Source: Oscillatoriophycideae cyanobacterium NC_groundwater_1537_Pr4_S-0.65um_50_18
Lineage (GTDB): Bacteria; Cyanobacteriota; Cyanobacteriia; Elainellales; Elainellaceae
Length of the DNA: 64,000 bases
Direction: 5' to 3'
Assembly (NCBI GenBank): GCA_016208305.1
Contig: JACQYI010000009.1
Location: 682,001-746,000, forward strand
Every line of letters begins with the position of its first letter. The stretch's first letter is position 1. The notes below the pieces were generated by a model. It had not been told where the DNA came from. It saw nothing but the letters and a program-made list of their open reading frames with translations, and did no database searches. This document shows positions 8,832 through 16,753 of the stretch, piece after piece. Both the position numbers and the translations under genes were made by a program.

Positions 8832-10430
8832 TTAGTCCACAACTGAAATACTCGATCGAGAGAGCGCTAGTCCATCAGTGATATCAGCAAATTGTCCACC
8901 TGTCCCAAATCCCGATTTCGCTCTATTTTCGTTGTAGAACAAGGCACCCGTAGAACGAACATAGGTAATCACAGCCTTGCTATTCTTCGCTTTTCCCGCT
9001 GTTTTAACGGAGGCAAAATCAGTCGGCTTCAGTTGAGAGCCTTTGAGTTTAGTGAACGTGGTGCGATCGAGGACGATTGTATCGATACCAGTTATAAAAT
9101 CAGCGATCGCGTCAACCCCAATGACTCGTTTGTCAAAGCGGGTACCTATGTCGAAGACAAATTGATCGCGTCCGTCACCTCCGGTAAGCCTATCATTGCC
9201 TCCTTGTCCCCACAGAAAATTATCTTCAGCACCTCCTACTAAAGGGTTTGCGGATGCATCACCAATCAAGCGATCGGTTGTGCCGCCTGTGCTGCCTGTA
9301 CCGCCCGTACTGCCTGTATTTACGTCATCATCTAAAATTTGCAGGGTAGCAGTACTGTTTGTACCGATCGTCGCATTGCTGAGACTTATTACTGAAAAGT
9401 TAACCGCTTCTGTACCTTCAACAGTCGTATCTTGGATAATTGAAATAGCTACGGTTTTACTCGTTTCTCCAGCAGCAAAGTTGACGGTTAAGGGAAACCC
9501 AGTGTTGTTATGGTCTGTGCTCGAAGCTGCCGTGCCTCCTGTAATGTTGACTTGTACTTGAGAAACATTAGAGGTCAACCCTGAGCGTACCAAGGTAATG
9601 ACATTACTGATCCCAACACCCTCATTAACCTGATAAGGCGTAGCTTGGGAAAACTGAATAGTAGAAGTGCCATTGCCAGAGTCAGTCGATGCTGCAACAA
9701 CCGTAATTTCACGATCTAGCGTTGTAAAGCCATAAGCCTTATCGTCTGCACTGAAGCGGACTGTGTACTTTCCAGGTGACAGATCGCTTAGCGAGAGATT
9801 CAAGCTTGTTTTAGCCCAAGTAGTACCGCCATCCCATTTGGTAAAAGAACTAGAAGAAATTGCTTTGCTTCTACCAGCAGAATCAATTACGCTCATCTGC
9901 AAACTCTTTACATCGCCCCATCCATCACGATCTTCGACATAAAGTTGTTTTAGATCAATCGATTCATTCTTGCTGTAAGAAGCTTTCAAGTCGTACACAA
10001 GAATGGAACCAGGAAAATAATTTATCGGCTTAATTGCAAAGCTGTAATCAACCTTTGTCCGATCGCTACTAGGCGCATTATCCAAAAGATAACGGTATAC
10101 ATTGAGTGTGTAATTGCTGTTAGCAAAGTAATTTGTAAATTCAAACGCATCTGATCTAGAAGATCTAGTCAGATAAACATTGTCTACAACAAAGCCTTGA
10201 GCGTTAGTTAGCTGTGCGTCCACATCTCCAGTAAATGTTGTATCCGGAGTGTTAATTGTTAGGCGGTAGGTGGCTTTGTCAGAAGTAGTAAAAGAAAAAT
10301 AATCAGCCCGATCAAAAACAGGAGGAAGCGATGTAATGTAACCCCCAACACTATTTATTTGAGAGACACCTGCTGTGCCAGTAGAACCCAGTTTTGTAGC
10401 TGTTGCTTGCGTTCCGTTCGTGTCTACCAT
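8832..10430 (-). CDS. Calx-beta / RTX secreted protein
   Basis: The protein has 532 residues. The N-terminal ~130 residues (ADYFSFTTSDKATYRLTIN) resemble a pre-peptidase/PPC-type beta-sandwich. Residues ~135-245 form a second beta domain (LKASYSKNESIDLKQLYVED). Residues ~255-370 are a Calx-beta domain (YQVNEGVGISNVITLVRSG ... VNFAAGETSKTVAI ... LQILDDD). RTX motifs follow (GGAEDNFLWGQGGNDRLTGG). The C-terminal block is of the T1SS type (DAIADFITGIDTIVL ... STGALFYNENR). It is probably a calcium-binding extracellular protein. It lies head-to-tail with the 783-aa RTX gene, 466 nt apart with a MITE-like element between, so co-transcription is uncertain. The ATG at 10430 is unambiguous. Confidence 0.8.
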   Translation of the reverse strand: MVDTNGTQATATKLGSTGTAGVSQINSVGGYITSLPPVFDRADYFSFTTSDKATYRLTINTPDTTFTGDVDAQLTNAQGFVVDNVYLTRSSRSDAFEFTNYFANSNYTLNVYRYLLDNAPSSDRTKVDYSFAIKPINYFPGSILVYDLKASYSKNESIDLKQLYVEDRDGWGDVKSLQMSVIDSAGRSKAISSSSFTKWDGGTTWAKTSLNLSLSDLSPGKYTVRFSADDKAYGFTTLDREITVVAASTDSGNGTSTIQFSQATPYQVNEGVGISNVITLVRSGLTSNVSQVQVNITGGTAASSTDHNNTGFPLTVNFAAGETSKTVAISIIQDTTVEGTEAVNFSVISLSNATIGTNSTATLQILDDDVNTGSTGGTGSTGGTTDRLIGDASANPLVGGAEDNFLWGQGGNDRLTGGDGRDQFVFDIGTRFDKRVIGVDAIADFITGIDTIVLDRTTFTKLKGSQLKPTDFASVKTAGKAKNSKAVITYVRSTGALFYNENRAKSGFGTGGQFADITDGLALSRSSISVVD

Positions 10431-10476
10431 ATTTTTTGTGGCGTTTTTATGATTATGTGGTTTAGTGACAGTTCAA

Positions 10477-10502
10477 GATTTCGACCAAAAAATGTCGAAA
10501 TC
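10477..10502 (-). terminator. Hairpin downstream of the lipase gene
   Basis: Nine-bp perfect arms (GATTTCGAC / GTCGAAATC) flank an A-rich 8-nt loop about 115 nt after the lipase stop. There is no strong U tract, so termination is only a suggestion. Confidence 0.4.
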
Positions 10503-10617
10503 ACCCACTGGCTAAGGCGATTTCTGGAAAAGAATTTACCTTTGCGTTGGGGTAGGTTTTGCCAAAGCTTGACATCAGACACTCAGGGAATAGCTAAACC
10601 TGCCCTTACGGGTATGC

Positions 10618-11859
10618 CTAATCTCTCAACGCTTGCCGATAGGTTTTGGTGTGATTGTGGTTGCCAGCGATCGTTCCCTTCTGTTGCGTAAATGTAATCG
10701 GAATACCGACATGCTGATACTGTTGCTCAGATTGCCCACGCGTTATTACTTTCAGCAATTCTCTAAACAAGGCAACATACCGACGACGACGTAAATCCAT
10801 ACCGTTTAGCGTTGCGTCATCCACAATCTTCGTCGTGGGTAACGGCACAGACTGAATCAAATCTTCACTGTTAATAATTCGGTAGGCATCAATCGCTTCA
10901 AACTGTCTAGCAAAGGTGCGATCGCCTACCCGTGGACTAGCGAAAGTATAGAGTTGTACAGAAGCCTGTAGACCTTGAGATTTAACGATTCTATCAATAT
11001 GAAGGGCTGCCAAAGTAGCCAACCCTGCCCCTAAACTGTGTCCAGTGACATAAATTTGAGTGTCGTTATTTAGCCAATCTGGAGCGTTAGCAAAAGTGCG
11101 ATCGATTACAGATTCGATCGTTGGTCTGAGGTTCGGCTGTGTAGGATCTTGGATAAGAGTATTGAGAAACCTACCCAATTTACGGGATCGCTGTGCCGAA
11201 TACATTAGCTCAAAGCCATTCCGCACAAACCCTAAGTTGCCATCAGTTACTTGAATTTTGGGGAGAAACTGCTTCTGAATAGGTCTGAAATTATTTAGCC
11301 ATTCGGCTGCTTCACGAGTGCCCCGAAACACCACAAAAATCTCGTTGGGTTGCTGTTGCGATCGGGCGATGTATCCGAACAGCTGATCGTCTGTCACCCA
11401 ATCTTTCATCATGCCAATCAACTGCCCCACTCCATTTAAGTTGGCTCGCAAAAGACCCGCCAAGTTTTTAAAGCTAAAGGTATCTAGCCACCACCACTCA
11501 GTTACCCAAAACTTATCGATACGCTGATACTGCTTGACTTGAGCGGGGGCAGACTGCCACAGAGGATTGAGCCGCCCATAAGAACCAGGCGGCACTTTTT
11601 CAGCGGGTGGGGGTTCGCTACCCTGAGGACATTCAATTCCTTCTGGCAGGTCAATGTAAACCCCTGATCCAATAAAATGATCGGGAGGCTCCTTTTGCTG
11701 CTGCGTATCCCAAATTTCGTATTCATCATAAGCAACAGAAATTAAATTGGCTAGCTCCATTGCTTTTGCGCGATCGAATCCCACATGAGAAAAATCTGGA
11801 ATGGGAATAATGGATGGATTGCGATCGATTGGTTTAGGGGGCGATGAATAGGGATTCAT
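10618..11859 (-). CDS. Class 3 lipase family protein
   Basis: The protein has 413 residues from the ATG at 11859. An in-frame upstream start at 11976 would overlap the preceding 61-aa gene and add an atypical N-terminus, so the shorter form is preferred. It has an alpha/beta hydrolase fold of the fungal-lipase-like class 3 type: oxyanion strand VVFRGTREAAEW (~177-188), nucleophile elbow GHSLGAG (~273-279, Ser275), probable acid Asp333 (NSEDLIQSVP) and probable His383 (YQHVGIP). The catalytic triad therefore looks complete. It predicts hydrolysis of acylglycerols or phospholipids. No signal peptide is visible. It is the last gene of a closely spaced run that also contains a lysozyme-like gene, suggesting an envelope-attacking role or a lipid-turnover role. 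Confidence 0.82.
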   Translation of the reverse strand: MNPYSSPPKPIDRNPSIIPIPDFSHVGFDRAKAMELANLISVAYDEYEIWDTQQQKEPPDHFIGSGVYIDLPEGIECPQGSEPPPAEKVPPGSYGRLNPLWQSAPAQVKQYQRIDKFWVTEWWWLDTFSFKNLAGLLRANLNGVGQLIGMMKDWVTDDQLFGYIARSQQQPNEIFVVFRGTREAAEWLNNFRPIQKQFLPKIQVTDGNLGFVRNGFELMYSAQRSRKLGRFLNTLIQDPTQPNLRPTIESVIDRTFANAPDWLNNDTQIYVTGHSLGAGLATLAALHIDRIVKSQGLQASVQLYTFASPRVGDRTFARQFEAIDAYRIINSEDLIQSVPLPTTKIVDDATLNGMDLRRRRYVALFRELLKVITRGQSEQQYQHVGIPITFTQQKGTIAGNHNHTKTYRQALRD

Positions 11860-11923
11860 AGTGACTGTTTTTTGAGCAGATATAAGCAAGGAAATCAGGT
11901 GAGCAATGGCTACGAAAACCTGC

Positions 11924-12109
11924 TTAAGGATCGAGAACCACAATGATTTTGTTGCCGCTGGGTAAATGAGTAACATTGAGATTGACTTTGAGATTTAATC
12001 CCTTGAGTTTGGGGTCAACCTCGAACCGATAATTGTCCGGATTCGAAACTCCGTGATCGGCCAGAAAACCAACCAGTTTGATAATTTCCTGCGCTGGGAC
12101 GTTAATCAT
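11924..12109 (-). CDS. Small hypothetical protein (61 aa)
   Basis: Not recognised. It has 61 residues, mixed alpha/beta: an amphipathic helix (AQEIIKLVGFLADHGVS), then two beta strands ending NKIIVVLDP. An AGGGAG Shine-Dalgarno lies about 6 nt before ATG 12109. It is 47 nt after the DUF1304 gene and 64 nt before the lipase. The position suggests co-expression with the lipase (partner, chaperone or immunity-type role are guesses). Confidence 0.6.
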   Translation of the reverse strand: MINVPAQEIIKLVGFLADHGVSNPDNYRFEVDPKLKGLNLKVNLNVTHLPSGNKIIVVLDP

Positions 12110-12156
12110 CGCTATCTCCCTAAAACTTATTCCAAATAGAAAGAACTAATTTTTGA

Positions 12157-12540
12157 TTACTCAGACTTAAGCTGTAACCTTTTCTCTGTTGATCGAACTA
12201 AAATGAAGGCCAACATTGCAGGTAAAGTCTGCAAGATGAGCGTATTGAAACTTAAAGTTACTGCACCAAAAATGCCAGCGATCGCCACACAAATCAAGAA
12301 AAAAGTTCTGAGTGGCAGAGCCTGTTCTTTTGCAAAGGCACTCCACAGTAAACCTGCTGCAATAAAGCCGTTATAAAGCCCTGCGTTCTGAACGATCGCT
12401 ACCACTTGATGAGCAACTTCAGCCGTAAAATTTAGCCTTTCATAAATCATGGGAATCTCCCAGAAGAAGATTTCTACAACTGAGATGGCGATGTGAATAA
12501 ATGCGACGATCGTCACAGCAGCGGTCGCTAAAACTTGCAT
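12157..12540 (-). CDS. DUF1304-family membrane protein
   Basis: The protein has 127 residues from ATG 12540, chosen because AAGG lies 9 nt upstream and because the family usually starts directly with the first helix; a GTG at 12585 is an alternative. It shows four hydrophobic helices. The conserved signatures of DUF1304 are visible: helix 1 ending VVEIFFWEIP, and helix 2 starting NAGLYNGFIAAGLLWSAF. The family's function is not established. It sits between a lysozyme-like gene (52 nt after it when measured from the GTG) and a 61-aa gene. In phage-like cassettes a small membrane protein next to a lysozyme can be a holin, but DUF1304 is a widespread chromosomal family, so that is speculative. 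Confidence 0.7.
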   Translation of the reverse strand: MQVLATAAVTIVAFIHIAISVVEIFFWEIPMIYERLNFTAEVAHQVVAIVQNAGLYNGFIAAGLLWSAFAKEQALPLRTFFLICVAIAGIFGAVTLSFNTLILQTLPAMLAFILVRSTEKRLQLKSE

Positions 12541-12637
12541 ACATAAGTACCTTTGAATGATGGGGGAATCGATCGATTGAGCCACGTTGTTTACCCAATC
12601 GATCTCAAGTCAAGACATTTTGCAAAATAGCGAGAGT

Positions 12638-13945
12638 TTATAGCAGACCCCAATCTACGAAAAGATCACGAGGATCGTACAAACGTAGAAGTCTGACCAG
12701 TTCCCTCAAATCTGCCAGTGTAGATGTACAAACACATCCTGCACTGCCAGGTGAACTAGAATTGTTCCAATCTATGTGAAATCCAAAATCATCACGTCCA
12801 CCTGCATTGCCTCTCTCTCTATCTCGCATAGGGACAGTTCTAACGAGAGGAACAAAAACAGGGCCAATGCCGTTCATTGGGTGAGGGTGAGGAGTGCTAA
12901 AGTCATCCTTTCCACCTGCCCACTCGATATCAGCAATGAAGTAGCGAGATTGGGGAATCGGTTCAAGACTTCCTGGTATGCCATCTTCAAGAAGTCTAAA
13001 CGTTTGTCTTCCAGGAGCACCTGAAACAACATTCAGTTTGTTAAGGGTTTTTCCCTTAGGACTAACAAACTCCAGCGATAGCACTTCAAGTCCATCACTA
13101 TTTGCAGTTTTGGTGCGCGTCAGACGACAATGAATCCGTTCCAGGGCTGGCGGTGCAGGTTTACGAGATTTGGCGATCGCGGCTGCCAATGCAGCTTTTG
13201 TTTCGCGACCAAATTTTCCATCCACTTGAAGGTCTTTTTCACCTTGGAACCATTCAACAGCTTTTTCAGTAACCGCAGTATAGCTATTAGGTTGAGTGCC
13301 AGTATCAAGATATCCTAGTTCCGCTAATCCACAGTTGAGAACATAACAATCCTCGCTATTAACAACACCACTCTTCAGAGTACTTTGAATCTTGAGCGGA
13401 AGTTCAACGGGCTGATACTCCTTTGTAACAGCCGCTGTTGCAACTGGAATAGTTGCATCATCACCCGGAAATCCATCTTGCCGAAACAGTGCTTCTTCTT
13501 TATCCCGACGAATCACAAGTCCTGGCAAAACTTTTCCATCTCCATGAATCCAGCGATCGAATTCACGGGCGGCTCCTTCGTAATCTTCACTATTGAGTTT
13601 TTTTAACAGCGTAGACCGCTTTAGTGCGCCCTCACCCAGGTTGAAGATGAATGAGACTAGCGCATCAAACATACTCTGTGTAATTTCGACGCTGCATAGA
13701 ACATTCACTGCTTTTGCTTTCTGGTCAATTTCTTGATTTAACCAAAGTTCGGCAGTCGGTCGATCGATAATATCGCCTTTTTGCACAGGTCTATTATGGT
13801 CAAAGTTAAAAGTTGAGCCGTAGCCAATTGTCCATACTCCAACTGGATCAATGTATGCCGCGACTTTTCCATTAGACAATTTACGATATAGACCTTCAGA
13901 CTCTTTGATCAACTCTAAACAATCTTTGCTTGGAAACATAACCAT
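12638..13945 (-). CDS. GH24 lysozyme / peptidoglycan-binding / L,D-transpeptidase-like protein
   Basis: The protein has 435 residues in three modules. Residues ~7-155 are a T4/endolysin-type GH24 muramidase: IKESEGL with the probable catalytic Glu17, VWTIGYGSTF, FDALVSFIFNLGEGAL, and RRDKEEALF at the end. Residues ~180-255 resemble a peptidoglycan-binding (PG_binding_1) helix bundle (VDGKFGRETKAALAAAI). Residues ~265-435 end in GFHIDW...PGSAGCVC, a His plus S-x-G-C arrangement like YkuD or Tlde1-type L,D-transpeptidase-fold enzymes, but Cys replaces the usual Arg after the motif. AGGAGG lies 6 nt before ATG 13945. No signal peptide is seen, so export would need a holin, cell lysis or a dedicated injection machine. 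The neighbours show no other phage genes. Confidence 0.78.
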   Translation of the reverse strand: MVMFPSKDCLELIKESEGLYRKLSNGKVAAYIDPVGVWTIGYGSTFNFDHNRPVQKGDIIDRPTAELWLNQEIDQKAKAVNVLCSVEITQSMFDALVSFIFNLGEGALKRSTLLKKLNSEDYEGAAREFDRWIHGDGKVLPGLVIRRDKEEALFRQDGFPGDDATIPVATAAVTKEYQPVELPLKIQSTLKSGVVNSEDCYVLNCGLAELGYLDTGTQPNSYTAVTEKAVEWFQGEKDLQVDGKFGRETKAALAAAIAKSRKPAPPALERIHCRLTRTKTANSDGLEVLSLEFVSPKGKTLNKLNVVSGAPGRQTFRLLEDGIPGSLEPIPQSRYFIADIEWAGGKDDFSTPHPHPMNGIGPVFVPLVRTVPMRDRERGNAGGRDDFGFHIDWNNSSSPGSAGCVCTSTLADLRELVRLLRLYDPRDLFVDWGLL

Positions 13946-14049
13946 GATATTCCTCCTTATCTAGCAGCTTGTTTGTATACCTCAATCGAATCACCTTGAT
14001 GTCTGAGTTCATGCCTGAGAACAACTGAGTTCAGGTAGCGTGCTAATTC

Positions 14050-14697
14050 CTAGCAACCTGCACTATACTGAGTCGATGCTGTTTGGCTGATCACTTCACC
14101 CGTCAAAGTGTTCACCACTTCATCCACACAGCGACCATCTGCATATTTCAGACGGCGCAGAATCTGATTGTCTTCCAACAGTTTTTGACACAGCACCGTG
14201 ACTTGCGCGATCGCCCCTCCCTCACTCTGGCTCATCTGCTCAGAGAAATTGGGAACAGTAGCGGCGATCGCGCTAGGCATCAAAAAGCTCGACAAGGCAT
14301 TTTCTGAATCATTGGCCACCTTGACCCAGCGGCGCACAGGTTTCACTTTCTTGGCGTCATTGGGGTTAGCATCTTGCAGGCTAACCAGCATGTCTCCCGT
14401 TTTGGGACACAGCATCACATTAATAGAAAGCTCATCAGGCTGGTGGGTCGTTAGTGATCGCAACGGTTCCATGCAATCTGTATTGGCTAACCAATACTTG
14501 GCTTGCTCTCGCTCATCGGTCGATGAAAATAAAGGTATTCCATAGTTTCCCCATGCTTCCGAAACCTTTGCCAACTGAGGAATGTTGCCCAGAATTCCTA
14601 AGAAGAAAGTAGGGTATAGGACAACCCATTGCCACCATCGATTTGGGTATGAACTTTGCTGAACTGGGCTAATAGGTGATTGTGCTTCCTGTAGCAT
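14050..14697 (-). CDS. Hypothetical membrane-anchored protein
   Basis: Not recognised; 215 residues. One N-terminal hydrophobic segment (WWQWVVLYPTFFLGILGNIP, residues ~21-40) should anchor it in a membrane with a ~170-residue domain beyond. That domain contains a few conserved-looking Cys (NTDCMEP, MLCPKTGD, TVLCQKL, GRCVDE, SAGC), which could form disulfides in the periplasm. GGAG lies just upstream of ATG 14697. It follows the 192-aa exported protein by 93 nt and precedes the lysozyme-like gene by 104 nt, all on the same strand. Confidence 0.6.
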   Translation of the reverse strand: MLQEAQSPISPVQQSSYPNRWWQWVVLYPTFFLGILGNIPQLAKVSEAWGNYGIPLFSSTDEREQAKYWLANTDCMEPLRSLTTHQPDELSINVMLCPKTGDMLVSLQDANPNDAKKVKPVRRWVKVANDSENALSSFLMPSAIAATVPNFSEQMSQSEGGAIAQVTVLCQKLLEDNQILRRLKYADGRCVDEVVNTLTGEVISQTASTQYSAGC

Positions 14698-14790
14698 AAT
14701 GTACTCCTTTCAAGTCGTGAATAATGCAGTCACAACGAAAGGTAGGTGCAGTTCCCTGAGTAACTGCGCGGGGGCGCAGGGTATTGAGTA

Positions 14791-15369
14791 TTAAATGCAG
14801 CTTGCATCTGGCGGACAATCAGCCGATGCAGGAGCCTGGATCGCGAGATTGCGAATCTGCGAATCATTGATATCAACCGCGTAGATAAATCCAAACAGAC
14901 TGGCTATCCGGGCTCGTTGTCCCCTAGGTGGATAAAGATCTCTGGCTAGCAGGGTGGTTGCATAGAAATCAGCAGCAGAAATGAGCTGTAATGCGTCTGA
15001 TTTTGATAATTGACTATCACCATGCTTTGCTTGAATCTCTTCAAAACAAAGGCTTTGTTGTTCTCGCGCCGTCAGAGTGCTTGAATTTCCATACAGCTTC
15101 AGGATTACTTCAAGACAATCTCCATATTCCAGCATATTGGTAAAGCTGAATGAAGAAGCCGATTCAGCCTGATTGTGTTGTAGCGATGGCGTAGGTTGAA
15201 CGGGTTGGGCATCAAGCGGTACCAGTTCCCCATTCAGAGACGGAGGCATTTGGGCAGGTTGAGGGTATAGCTGAGCGATCGCAAAATTAGCATTCATCGC
15301 AACAGTGCACCCAATCCCCAACAATGCAGCCCCGGTTTGACTAATAGTTTTGAGTATTTGACGATCCAT
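14791..15369 (-). CDS. Hypothetical exported protein
   Basis: Not recognised; 192 residues. The N-terminal signal peptide has a hydrophobic core (ISQTGAALLGIGCTVAMNA) with a probable cleavage after NFAIA. A Pro/Gln-rich linker follows, then a helical domain with paired Cys (YGDCLEVILKLYG, QQSLCFEEIQ) and a Cys-bearing tail (ADCPPDASCI). It begins 41 nt after the Cys-rich 310-aa gene, strongly suggesting one transcript. Confidence 0.6.
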   Translation of the reverse strand: MDRQILKTISQTGAALLGIGCTVAMNANFAIAQLYPQPAQMPPSLNGELVPLDAQPVQPTPSLQHNQAESASSFSFTNMLEYGDCLEVILKLYGNSSTLTAREQQSLCFEEIQAKHGDSQLSKSDALQLISAADFYATTLLARDLYPPRGQRARIASLFGFIYAVDINDSQIRNLAIQAPASADCPPDASCI

Positions 15370-15410
15370 TCTTAATAGTTGCTCTCAATGGTGAAGCGCC
15401 ATAGTCGGAC

Positions 15411-16343
15411 TTAGCGCAGGGTATAGCGTCCGGCTGGATAGCTGGGGGTAGGATAGGCACAAGCCATGTATTGATCAACGAGAACCGTAACACCTGGATT
15501 GAGGCTACAAGAAACAGGAGTAAGCCCTCTGCCCGCCAAAGAAGCGCTAATTTGAGCGCTAATATCGGGTGAAACAGGTTGGCTAGGGTTACCTACCATC
15601 AGAATGGCTGGACTTGCCGCAGGTGCAGGAACAGGCAAAGTTGAATAGCCGTAGGAAGGTGGCGCTACTGGAGTTGTAGTCTGATAGACATAAGGTGGCG
15701 CTACCGATGCCGTTGGCTGATGGACGTAAGGTGGCGCTACCGGAGCCGGAGTCTGATAGACATAAGGTGGCTGTGTTGCAGGCTGTGTTGCCGTATTGCT
15801 ACCACCTACTGGAGTAATGGTAAAGCCTCGCTCATCAAAGTAGTAGCGTCCGGCTGGATACTGAGCCGTTGGCACAGCGCAAACCGAGTCCTCTAAGCTT
15901 ACCCAGATTTCGGCTACGCCTGGAGAGCATTCAGTCCGAACCAATCCTTGCCCTGCAAGCAACCGATCCATACTCGATCGTGAAGAACGTCTAGAAGAGC
16001 GAGAATCGTCATTGCCTGAATTCCCTGAGTTACCCGATGAGTTACCAAAGACTCCTCGAAGAAAATCGCCAAAATCAGCTCCTGAAGAGTTACCCATATT
16101 TGTATTGTTGTTAGAGCCAGAGACGCCAGCAGGACATCCGAAGGGAGTGCAGTTTCCACCCCCCGGATTTGGGCAACCAAACGGATTACAAGATCCTGCA
16201 CCGGGTGCAGAGCAGCCAAACGCATTACAGGTTTGTGCCGTTGCTTTTGGCGTTTCTACAAGCCAAGATAGACCTAAACTCAATGTGCCAACTGCTAGGA
16301 AGGTGGCAAACTTACTATAAGTTTTAAAACTTGCTCTATACAT
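15411..16343 (-). CDS. Secreted Cys-rich repeat protein with duplicated C-terminal module
   Basis: Not recognised; 310 residues. A signal peptide (FLAVGTLSLGLSWLVETPKATA) is followed by three copies of a short CNxFGC motif (CNAFGCS, CNPFGCP, CTPFGCP) and a Ser/Asn/Gly-rich stretch. A module of about 40 residues containing ECSPGVAEIW...AQYPAGRYYF occurs mid-protein and again at the C-terminus as SCSLNPGVTV...PSYPAGRYTL. Between the copies are three PPYVYQT/PPYVHQP repeats. This is an extracellular low-complexity protein, possibly an envelope or sheath component. It is the first gene of the minus-strand run and diverges from the vMAP/NB-ARC gene. Confidence 0.65.
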   Translation of the reverse strand: MYRASFKTYSKFATFLAVGTLSLGLSWLVETPKATAQTCNAFGCSAPGAGSCNPFGCPNPGGGNCTPFGCPAGVSGSNNNTNMGNSSGADFGDFLRGVFGNSSGNSGNSGNDDSRSSRRSSRSSMDRLLAGQGLVRTECSPGVAEIWVSLEDSVCAVPTAQYPAGRYYFDERGFTITPVGGSNTATQPATQPPYVYQTPAPVAPPYVHQPTASVAPPYVYQTTTPVAPPSYGYSTLPVPAPAASPAILMVGNPSQPVSPDISAQISASLAGRGLTPVSCSLNPGVTVLVDQYMACAYPTPSYPAGRYTLR

Positions 16344-16753
16344 ATGATGTGCGCGTAATTTACAAGGTGACGAATATGAGCAACTGATTCAGCATAGAAA
16401 GATGACCTACGATCCTATCTACACTGAAGAAAATCTATGTTGAAGGAAACTGATCGCCCTGAAACGGTTGAGCTGGTTTCTGCTTGATAAGTCGAAGCTT
16501 AAATCTGAATGAGCTGCTGCATGTGGATGACACCAAGCTAATTGAACTCTTCTGCTCAAGTCAGTGAGAAGAGGTAATAAAAGGTGACAGGTTCCGACAG
16601 AAGTCCGTAAATCTTACGTGAAGTAGTTCAAGAGGCAGGGACGATCGCAAGATGCCCTAGACTCAGTGGGTACACTGGAATCATGAAAGACTGGAATCAT
16701 GAAAGACTGGAATGAATAAGTGACAAGATCTTTACCCGCACAGCCGCCTGCTT
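16344..16753. promoter_or_regulatory. Divergent promoter region, 410 bp
   Basis: This lies between two divergently transcribed genes (15411-16343 minus, 16754-18991 plus), so it should hold both promoters. It contains a 16-bp tandem repeat close to the plus-strand start. No other obvious dyad was found. Confidence 0.5.
16675..16713 (+). repeat. 16-bp tandem repeat upstream of STAND gene
   Basis: CTGGAATCATGAAAGA occurs twice back to back, then a 7-nt partial copy. It ends about 40 nt before the start of the vMAP/NB-ARC gene, a position suited to an operator or a slippage-prone promoter element. Confidence 0.8.

Noticed and set aside
6014-10430. Antisense frames opposite the RTX genes
   Set aside because: Repetitive Gly/Asp codons give open antisense frames; no independent signals.
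10359-10691. 110-codon plus-strand frame across the RTX/lipase gap
   Set aside because: It overlaps both flanking genes antisense and has Cys/Trp/Arg-rich composition typical of shadow frames.
11860-11976. Longer N-terminus of the lipase
   Set aside because: It would overlap the 61-aa gene, and the added 39 residues form a hydrophobic stretch with no family support.
12638-13945. Prophage origin of the lysozyme gene
   Set aside because: No capsid, tail, integrase, terminase or attachment-site genes are nearby, so a prophage is not supported.
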